Of a stretch of DNA of 64,000 nucleotides, positions 47,384 through 56,647 are shown in pieces. The notes under the pieces were generated by a model. The model was not told the DNA's origin and ran no database searches. It saw only the letters and a program-made list of their open reading frames with translations. The translations under genes were made by a program, and so were the position numbers. This DNA is from Phycomyces blakesleeanus NRRL 1555(-). Lineage: Eukaryota; Mucoromycota; Mucoromycetes; Mucorales; Phycomycetaceae. Within the stretch, counting starts at the first letter, position 1. The number at the start of each line of letters is the position of its first letter. The stretch spans positions 2,952,131 to 3,016,130 of the forward strand of contig NW_017265134.1 of assembly GCF_001638985.1 (NCBI RefSeq), given 5' to 3'.

Positions 47384-48396
47384 AGTGGATTTGGTCGAAT
47401 TTTATTTTTTGAATTTTGGCAAAATTTGGAAAAATATTTTAAACACTATCATTTTCAATATTTTTTTTTTCTTGAGATGTGAATTTGCAATTTTTTCTGA
47501 TTATATTAAATAAACACAGATGCAAACACAAATATTTATTAATTAGGCAATAAATCGTACAATTGTCTTAAAAAATATATGTTTCGATTGATTTGGCAGA
47601 AAAATAAAAAATAAAAATAAAGTGTTAAATGTTAAATGTAGTATTTAATTATTTTTCTGGAAGAAAAAACTTGTTGTTACAGATGCATCAAATTTAAACT
47701 CAATAATATTTTTATTGTATTGCAAAAAATACCAATTTTTATTAGAATATAATTATGTATGCTATATGACTTATTTTTAATAAGAAAGTATATCAAAAAA
47801 ATTGAAAAAAAGAGCAAGAATTGATGTCATAAAAAAATACAAGAAAAAGAAAATCCAAAAAAGGCCACTTGCCAAAATGAGCAAGAATTGATGTCATGTT
47901 AAAAAAATGCGAAAGAGAAAAACTACGTCATTATATCAGTGATTATTAAATTGAAGCCCCATTAATAATCAGGCACACTTTTTTAAGAAAAGATTGCTGT
48001 ATTAAAATCTGTTTGTAATTCTTACTAATAGGGATGGTAAGCTCAATGTAGTCAATGACATAGTGAACAAGATATATCAACTCATTATTAATGACAAAAA
48101 TAAAAGGCATATAAAAGATAAAAATAAAATATATATACTTCTTTATTATTTTATTATTATTAATATTATTCTTACTGTTATGAATTCTACAACTAAAATC
48201 TATACTGTTATATCTATATGTTCATTATATATCAAAAATATAATCAGCAAAACTTTGTTAAATGCACAGACCTTTAAGCATTATAATGATGCTAATAATT
48301 TATTAGACATTGGTCCAAAAATCGAGGTAAATGACATTTGAGTAGTATGCGCATTACTGAATAAATAGTAATCTGATATTTTTTTGTTAATTATCA
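47384..48396. repeat. Left subterminal region of module C with direct repeats
   Basis: This very AT-rich DNA contains two copies of GAGCAAGAATTGATGTCAT (47812-47830 and 47879-47897, period 67 bp). Repeated subterminal motifs are typical binding sites for CACTA accessory proteins. A short exon-like stretch ends with GTAAAT near 48326. Confidence 0.5.
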
Positions 48397-51325
48397 GTTA
48401 ATACAGAAGTTGTCAAAGAAGAGACAGACATTGAGATGGGATATGTATCTGATACATTGATTGACTGTGAGTATAAAATTTCTTTTTAATAAATCATAAT
48501 TTAGATAGCTAATAGTCTGGTTTTACTATAGATGAAGACAATTATTCTATTGTATCAGCCGAAACTACCATACAGAGTGTATCTTTTTTGAGAGAAGACG
48601 AGATTTTTCAATTCGAAGAGTCTGATGTCAAGACAACATCATTGGCTTCTGACAATGACGATTCTGATTCAAGCAATGAGTCTGAAGATGAGAGCAAAGT
48701 TGAGGTTGCCGGTGTTGAAGATTTTAAAGACATGGTTACTTCCAGTATGCATACATTTAAAAAAGAAATATACATAAATTGTGTTACAAATAATTAACAG
48801 AAATACTTGCCTTTGTAGTTGCTTCTTTGAAAATTCATGAAATGTCTCAAACAAGCCAATTCATGACTCTATTTGGCATTATCTTTCAGGCATTTTACTT
48901 GGTTCAAGCAGGTAGAACTGCTATGTTGAAATTCTTCTGCCATCTTCTTGTTGCCTTTGATAAGGATACCGATCTCCCACTCACCATTAATGCATTAAAG
49001 ACTATGACCGGCTTCAATTTCATGACAAAAAGCATCGTCAAATACACCGTCTGCAACAAGTGCTTTGCAATTTACCTACCAGGCAATCGCCAACCAAATT
49101 GCACATTTGAAAAATACACAACCACACCACTAACATACTGCGGAAATCCTCTTTTCTCTGACACCGAAGCTGATCACGCCGTCCCTCTCATGGTTTTTCC
49201 ATACAACTCACTCAAGAATGCATTGGCACAGCATTTCGCCAAACCTGGGTTCGAGCATCAAATCGTTCAATGGAGATCAAGGGAAACCGTAAACAGTACC
49301 TTGTTGGACGTCTATGATGGTGCAATGTGGTCTGAGCTCCTTGATGAAGATGACAAGCCTTTTGTGAATCACGACCATTCTTTGATGTTGACATTGAATG
49401 TGGATTGATTTCAACCATTCAAGGGTCGTACACATGCAAGTGGGGCCTTGTACCTGTCAATGAACAACCTGCCTAGGGAAGAAAGAATGAAGCCAGAAAA
49501 CATTATCCTTGTCGGTGTCATGTCTGGTCCAAAGGAAGCGAAGATTGACCAGATGAACAACTTCTTGGAACCTCTGGTAGATGAGCTGGTAGAGTTATAC
49601 GGCAGCATAACTATGAAAACTCCAGAGTTCCCCAATGGTACTAGTATCCGCACTGCTCTTATGTGTGTTGCTTGCAACATACCTGCTGCAAGAAAGACTG
49701 CTGGATTTACAGGATTTGCAAGTACAAACGCCTGTCACATATGCAAGCGTCATTTCACTGTTGTTGCTGGAACAAGTAAGATCAATTATTCTGGATTCAA
49801 TCATGAGAACTGGGTCTCCCAAACAAAAGAGGAAAATGCAACCAAAGCTGAGATGTGGTTCTGCGCAGAATCTGATGCAGAGAGAGCTGTTTTGGAGAAG
49901 CAGCATGGCACCCGTTTTTCCGAGTTGCATCGCCTACACTACTTTGATCCCGTCTGATGCACGATTGTTGATCCCATGCACAATTTGTTTCTTGGGACAG
50001 CAAAGCGTATGATCAGTGTTTGGAAAGACCTGAGGTATCTCCCAACTGCTGTTCTCGTCCGTATGCAACGTCTTGCCGATGATATTCTTGTTCCTCCTGG
50101 GTATGCCGTTTTATCAACAAAGATCAAATCTGGTTTCCTGTATATGAAGGCAGACAAGTGGCAATCGTGGTGTCTGATTTATTCGTTGGTGGTACTAAAA
50201 GACGCTTTGCCTGAAGACGACTACAAAAACTGGACTCTCTTTGTAAAAGCATGCCAAAAGTTGACCGGTCCTTTAGTCACATATTCAGAAATTGACAGCG
50301 CACACCAGCTCCTTGAAGAATTCCGAAAAGAGTGTGAGACTCTTTATGGAGAGAGCAGCATCACGCCAAATATGCACTTGCATATGCACTTGTGTGAGTT
50401 GATGCTTGACTTTGGTCCCGTATACGCATTCTGGCTGTATAGCTTTGAGAGATACAACAGCAAGTTGAAGAACATCAAGACAAACCGTTGCAATGGTCTT
50501 GAGGTCACCTTCATGAGAGTCTTCCTGGAGAAAGCATTCATTGGTAGCTTTCTTCGAGCATATTCTACCAATCTTTCATCACCACTAATAGAGTTCCTTG
50601 AGGGGGTTGCCCAAGTAAAATCAAATTCCGACAGCTCTTCTCCCTTGAATTTGGATGCTGGCCACCCTCCTGCGTTGCCATTTAGCTTAGCAATGTTCCA
50701 GCAAGCTGCTACCAATCCATGATACAATGTCACCGGAAGTGAGCCCTTGCCCCCAACCACATTGCCAATCAAGTTGCAGCCTTTGACTATGATGAAGGAT
50801 GATTACTATCAGTGGTTATTTGAATTCTATGTCAAGGCTTACCGGAATACAAGTGTTTCCTTCTGTGTGGTTGGGAGAATCCCAATTGGTGAGAATGTAT
50901 TTGTGAACAATCGGATTCAAAAGGTGAAGAAGATTTCGTTGCTGGGGCAAGAGTACTGCAGTGGTGAAAAGAAGAAGCACGGGTCTTTTGTGAGGGTATT
51001 GTTTCTTGAGAGAACAAATGACGATGTATCTGAATTCCCTGGTCAAATAGAGTATTTATTTACTCATACCATCAAGATTGGTGGAGTCAAAAGAGTGTCA
51101 ACGTCCGCATTCATTAAATGGTTTCCCGCCTACCATTCAAGTAGTAATCAGCCATTAGCTGATCAAGATCTGCAGTTGTGGGACAAGGGATTTATGGAAG
51201 AAGATGCTTTGTGCATTGTTTCAGTGCATCATCTGCATTCGTGCTTTGCATTGACTATGCATAAAATGCAGAGTGGGACGCAAAAGCACCTGGTTATTCT
51301 ACTGTCTAGAAAAGTAGTCACATAA
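48397..51325 (+). pseudogene. CACTA/Tnp2 transposase, copy C, three stops
   Basis: Exons begin at 48397 (to about 48468), at about 48534 (acidic exon with SLASDNDDSDSSNESEDES, ending at GTATGC) and at about 48821 for the main exon. The core has TIVDPMHNLFLGTAKR and YSFERYNSKLKNIKTN. Stops are TGA at 49406-49408 (Trp in the homologues), 49955-49957 (Arg in A and B) and 50720-50722. The first zinc-binding exon present in A and B was not found. It is much more distant from A and B than those two are from each other. A convergent broken partner gene follows. Confidence 0.8.
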
Positions 51326-51941
51326 AAAACAGAAAAAAATAACAACTATTTAGGTTACCAGTATAAATAATTATAATACGAGTTTTTTTGAGTATAAAAA
51401 GATTTAGCTTTATTTATCTCTGTATTCTTATTTAGTTTTAACATTACTTCTTTATTAAGTATTTAAAAGAGCAATAGTAAATTATATTACCAGTTTTTTT
51501 AACTATTAACGAATAGTAAAAACCATTATTTATTTCTCTTGCTTTTATCAATAATATAAAAGACAAAAAAACTTGTATATTTAATACCTGACATTTACCA
51601 TTTTCTTAGTCTTTATTACATATTCTTGCTAATATCAGTATTATAATTTCCAATAAAAAAAAACGAGGATAAAACAATCAGGGTTATATAATTAAATAAT
51701 TGCTTTGTATATATATTTTTTTTATTAATTGGCTTTAAAATAAAATAAAATAAAATAAAATAATAATTTATTATTTTGATTTTTGATTTTGTCTTTTTCT
51801 TTTTCCTTTTATTTATATATTAATTGCTTCTCATCTTGACAATACCGCCTGATTATATTTTACCACTTCACCCCACATCATTCAACACAATCAATAAAAA
51901 TCATTAAAGTACTATATGCACTTTGTAAACAAAATAACGAT
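51326..51941. other. Spacer between the convergent genes of module C
   Basis: This AT-rich stretch contains a (TAAAA)n run near 51740-51765 and serves as the shared 3' flank of two converging genes. No coding signal was seen. Confidence 0.5.
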
Positions 51942-53029
51942 TTATTGTTGGTGTGTGTGAATCCAAGCAGCAACACGTGCCTTTTTCTCATTCGATAACT
52001 CAGTGTTTCTCAAAATAATTTGATAGACAGAATTGCCAATGACGTCTGGTCCCTTGTTAGCAAGTCTCTGTTTCTTCAAAACAGTAAAGTATTCATCCAC
52101 CTGCATTATAATATAAATACTTTTGAGTTAGAAGTATTAAAAAAAATAACTTTTATCATGAGAGCCTTACCAAGGGATGTCTATTTCTAGGAGTATATCT
52201 AGTTTTATTTTTCTCCTCATCTGACTCAATATCAGACAACATGTCATAGTCCAGAAGGTCCACGACAGTCTCACCAAACTTAGACTCAAGGTTTGCCTTG
52301 TCAGCTAAGTGAATTGCCTTGTAGTCTGCAAGAATCTGAAAAAAAAGTTAAAATAGTTTACACAAAAACTGTTGACTATACTTACGTTTCTCTTTCTGGA
52401 CCGGCGTCGAGAAATCCAATTTTGTTGAGCTATCTTTTCTGGCAAAGCTTTTGCCCTTTGAAGCATATATGAAATATGTCTTCAGGTTTTCTCTTCTACA
52501 ACTGCAGACGAAACAGACTTTATTTCAGCTTGCTGATGTATGTAGCTCTGCACTACATCAGCAATGGGATGGTTGGATGTTGAGAAGGCGCCCTCATTGA
52601 CTGTCAATGGCATTGTTGCCAGAACTGCTCGTGTTTGAGAACAGATCAATCTCTGCAAAATATAATGTAAGTAACTTTGCAATATTCTATTACTAGTATA
52701 TATCCTACCAAAACCGTTGGAAGGTGGTACTTTATATATTCTCCTGTAGTAAGAGCCTGACCAATGGGACTATGGTTCGAATTGTTATTCTGGCCATTGG
52801 TTGCTCCCATGTTGTGGTAGACCTTCTCCAGAAGTAAATGAGATTAATTCAGTTGGGTGCTCATGGTGAACAAAGTGGATAGGACAGTACCATCTAGCTC
52901 TGCGCTAACTGTCAAGCTGGGAAGAATTTCCCATTGTCTTGTGCTTGCTGCTGTCCCAGTGGTTTGTTGAACAGACTTTTTTGTAGTTGTCTTTTTCGTT
53001 TTTTTGGTTTGCTGCATATTAGAAGACAT
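51942..53029 (-). pseudogene. Accessory gene of module C, broken
   Basis: The layout matches the accessory gene of module B: a minus-strand multi-exon gene facing the transposase. The first exon (from 53029) has a Lys/Thr-rich start (TKKTKKTTTKKS) and a TAA in QLN-stop-SHLL. The second (from about 52655) has a TGA after VVEEKT and ends in a basic WISRRRSRKR. Exons near 52330 (acidic, LLDYDMLSDIES) and 52100 (KKQRLANKGPDVIG, ending WIHTHQQ) follow. The family was not recognised, and sequence similarity to the module B partner is weak; the order basic helix, acidic part, helical end is shared. Confidence 0.6.
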
Positions 53030-53820
53030 GAATTGAGATATTTAAGGCTAAAGAAAGAAATTGAAACAATGTGAATACTTTAATAATTAGAGTCGGGTGT
53101 CTTTAAAATAATAAATAAAATAAAATAAATCAAAACATACGTAAAGGTGGAAAGTAAGATACCAAAAGATTATTTTTCTGATGATGCTCTTTATAGCATT
53201 TTGATCTCTATATTATACTTTTCTTTAGAAGCCAACTTGGAAAGGCATTTGTAATAGCTTACATCCATTATAAAAATATGAGAGATTATGGCTTAGTACG
53301 TAATGTCTTGTCTCAATTGGGATGGGTTGAATAACTTTCAATTTGCTTAATTAGTTCTATCAGTTTCTCAGGGTCAACGGTCATAAAATTATAATTTTGA
53401 ATTTCTTCCGTTTTTTTTAAATTTTTTTCTTCTTCTTCTTTACTTCTTTCTTAATGTCTAACATGGTAAGCATCAACTCACATCAAAGTTTCAAGACCTA
53501 ATCATCTTGTTGTTTTTATTCTAGCATGATACACTATGCTTTAAACCACCAAGTCCTTCTTAACTGCCTCAAAAATAATGATAAAAAGGTAATAAAAATA
53601 TACTTGAATATTTATTCACGATTTATATATTAATTATTCTGCTTAGATTTTTCTGGCCCGTTAACAAAGACATATACCTTGGGAGGGTTTACAAAATGGT
53701 ATGTTGTATAAATATTAACATATACCTTCAAGATACAACTTGTATTTATTATTATTTTTATGTATATCATACATTCTATAGTCATTGGTCTTTATCTTGG
53801 TCCTCTTTTTTTTATTATAC
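53030..53820. other. Right part of module C with small exon-like pieces
   Basis: The plus strand shows intron-like units: GGTAAGCATCAAC...TTCTAG near 53465-53524, then AAAGGTAATAAA...GCTTAG near 53587-53646, and more after. Short A/T-rich exons of about 50-60 nt lie between them. No protein family was recognised. Confidence 0.35.
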
Positions 53821-53840
53821 ACTGACTCTTATTCTTTACA

Positions 53841-54180
53841 GATAGACAAGTAAGTAAATAAGCATTCTATTTCTTTGTATATAATTCTAATGAAAAGAAA
53901 TTATTTTATAGATAATATCTCTATTTCCTGCATGCCGCCTCTTCTACTGTATTAAATAATTGGTAAGCAAAAAATAGTCTGATACTCTTTATTTCATTCT
54001 AATAAAATATTATATTTTATAGATAATGCCATTGTATTTTCTGTTTGTCAACTCTTCTGTTTTCTGAACTGTTTAGTAAGCAAACCATAGTCTCATTTAC
54101 TTTGCATCGTATTAACAAAAGTTATTATTTTTATAGACAATATTACTATAATTGAGACATTTAACTAAAACATTGATATA
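53841..54180 (+). repeat. Tandem exon-intron units (about 111-114 bp)
   Basis: Units of an exon-like 50-55 nt starting GATAAT or GACAATATT, followed by a GTAAGCAAA...ATAG intron, are repeated. The exon starts are at 53911, 54022 and 54136, and a diverged unit with GACAAGTAAGTAAA precedes them. Both splice sites are repeated with the exon, i.e. tandem exon duplication or an array that mimics one. Confidence 0.6.
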
Positions 54181-54793
54181 TCTATCTTTATGTTAAAGAT
54201 ATCCATTGGTTCTCATACTTAACTTTATTGTAAGTACATTCATATTTTTTAAATAATCTGTTGCTTTCAAATAAATATACCAAGAACATTCTTTCTAATC
54301 TATTCTATAATTATTTTTTATAAAAGTAAATAAACAGGCCAAGAAAGCATGCCGCAGCAAGCAATGGAATACAGTAGGGGTCGATTGCACCAGAGGTAGA
54401 CCAATGGATATACAAAAGGAATGATATAATATTCACTAAAATAAATGATGGCATCATGAGTGTGATGTTTCTACCCAATTGCAACAGGAAACAATTAGTG
54501 ATGTAAACAATAAGAAATAGCTAGAAACAATAAGAAATAATTTTCAAACCAAAAAAAACCTTTAAAATGACTCATAAACCTCTAAATCTTGACTAAATCT
54601 TGACCAAATCTCTTCTTTAACAACTCATATATAGTAATAAAAAGATGTTGAATGTTATGCGCTGTATTTAAAAAAATTCCCCAAAACTAATATAGAATGA
54701 AAAATCTGCGGTCTGACAAAAGTGTATCTATATTTTCATGACTAAAATATATCAGATAAAAATATATCACACTTTTTCTTTTTGCATTCCTAA

Positions 54794-54922
54794 AATTCAG
54801 TATACTAATTGTATTTATTTAGCTCACAAATTTTAAAAAATTGGCATCATAAATTCCGATCAAATTCATGCTGAATTTTATTTATTGAGACAGTATTTGA
54901 TCAAGATTTAGTATACTGAATT
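54794..54922. repeat. Small inverted-repeat element in the right end of module C
   Basis: Perfect 15-bp arms AATTCAGTATACTAA (54794-54808) and TTAGTATACTGAATT (54908-54922) enclose about 100 bp. It could be a MITE or subterminal structure of the CACTA-type element. No target duplication was identified. Confidence 0.5.
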
Positions 54923-54940
54923 GGCCCTCCTTTTGCAGTG

Positions 54941-56293
54941 GAGTGCCTCGGAGAGAGCACAGAAGTTGTGTTTTACAAAGTCTACAGAGCGAGACTAAAT
55001 GACATTTGTCAAAAAATTAGCTGCTTTGCAATAGACAAAATCAAATTAGAACTATCAAAATCAATCATATCTGAAAAATTAACCAAAGAGTACAAATGTC
55101 TCTTACACTACAACTATCTCCTAACATGCTATCATACACTTGCTACTTTTAATACAATTCCAATCTCTCTAATTCCAAGATGCTGGAGAAAAGATTATCT
55201 AGAAGGAGAAGGTAATACGTATAATAGTTATAACATTATTTTCACATATAATATATAATTGTATATAGATCACTTGACAATTAATAACGTAGAATCAGTA
55301 CCAGCAAACATTGCTAAAATAACAACTATATTGCCTCAATTTGATTATGATTTTGAGCTTGTTTATGAAGGCTTTCACAGTACACACAGCAAACAAGAAC
55401 AAATACATATATATAACTTAGTAAAAAACATACTAGAAAAAATGACTAAGCAGAAACTTGAGGATCTTAATGATCCAACAATAGTGGAAGCCATCAAAGG
55501 CCGACCCAAAAATACAAAGTATAAAATGATTGCATTAGAGCACTGTATTGAAGCTGAAAAAGAAAAAGATACAAAAAAATTAAAATAGCAAAAGAACAAA
55601 AAAGTGAGTATTTATTTGTAATACATTATATAAATCTGTTTCACTCAAGTTTTGCTCTATTTTCTAGAAAACAAATATCCTCAACTCAAAAGCAAAAAGC
55701 CTTGCAAAATATCACTAATCTTGGCTTGCCAATCAATCACACAATATTAACAAATCTTATCATTGCTCCTAAACATATAACTGAAGTCTTTTCTTCCGAA
55801 GCAGATGGTAACTGTGGATACTGAGCAATAGCAATGGAAATATACCAAGACTAGAAGAAATGACCTGAAGTTAAAGAAAATATGCTAGAAGCATACTTAA
55901 AATATCAGCATATATATTACCAGGAAAGAATGGAGAATAGTAACATGTCTGCATCCACAAACCTGCTTATCATACATCTCAAAGACAAAAGATTACTCCT
56001 CCCACAGCAACATTGGTTTGGAACAATTGACCATCCACAACTTGTAGCAGGTGCGTTCAATAGATCAGTAGTTGTATATTGGAACACTTCAAGAGAAACA
56101 GGCGACTGTCTCTTTGTTCTATTAACTACCACACCATAAAAATTCGAACCAATAATCATTATCTTGGACATCAACCACTTTCTTCTTGCAAAACATAAAT
56201 CTATCAGAAACTTCACTTGGCCAAAAAGAAATTCTTTTCATAAATCCATAGTCAAAAGATATGGCCTAAGCAACAACTTGATCATATATTAAT
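54941..56293 (+). pseudogene. MULE-OTU element copy 1: 3' coding part with OTU-like domain
   Basis: This is the 3' half of the gene also present in copy 2; the 5' half, with the transposase core, is missing at the module C border. Exon 1 (54941 to about 55211) matches the post-transposase region (ECLGESTEVVF). An exon at about 55268-55603 follows, then one from about 55669. The last has EADGNCGY, the Asp-Gly-Asn-Cys signature of OTU cysteine proteases. The catalytic-type His region follows as ILDINHFLLAK. In-frame stops occur near 55586, directly after GNCGY, after MEIYQD, and before PEVKE. No protein could be made. Confidence 0.65.
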
Positions 56294-56439
56294 TACTAAA
56301 GTATATATTTTGTACTTGAATTAGCATTGATAATATTAACATTAAATATTAGGGAAGCATATGGACAGTCTGGCGGGACTGCCTGAAAGGACAGCCTGAA
56401 AGTGTATTATGTCACCTAGTCACATATTTGGGCAAATGT

Positions 56440-56477
56440 CATATTGGCAGGACAGCCTGGGCAGCCTGGGCAGCCTG
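56440..56477. repeat. Short tandem repeat inside the left TIR
   Basis: GGCAGCCTG-type units of 9 bp recur four times. The mirror GGCTGTCCA units lie at about 59925-59960 in the right TIR. They probably act as repeated transposase binding sites. Confidence 0.6.
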
Positions 56478-56647
56478 GGCAGTCTGGAAATATGTTACTA
56501 AACTTACTTCACGTATTTAGACAAATGTTTATTTTTTTGGGCGGAGGGGGGGAGGGGGGACTATATAAAGTGTTCTTTAGTTTGCCAATAAAATCACTGC
56601 CCTTTTTTTACTACAACATCAGCGCATAATTTTTTTGACATTCTAAG

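Larger units (their letters stand above)
47370..54940 (+). mobile_element. CACTA-type element, module C (about 7.6 kb)
   Basis: The element lies between inverted 15-bp sequences CCACTGCAAAAGGAG (47369-47383) and CTCCTTTTGCAGTGG (54927-54941). Inside are a Tnp2 transposase on plus and a convergent accessory gene on minus. A CACTG terminus fits the EnSpm/CACTA superfamily. The expected 3-bp target duplication is absent (AAC left, GAG right), so the two ends may now sit in different flanks after recombination. Confidence 0.7.

Noticed and set aside
48063..48341. Plus-strand frame of 92 codons as a separate gene
   Set aside because: It is mostly AT-rich subterminal DNA of module C; at best its last part is an exon of the transposase gene.
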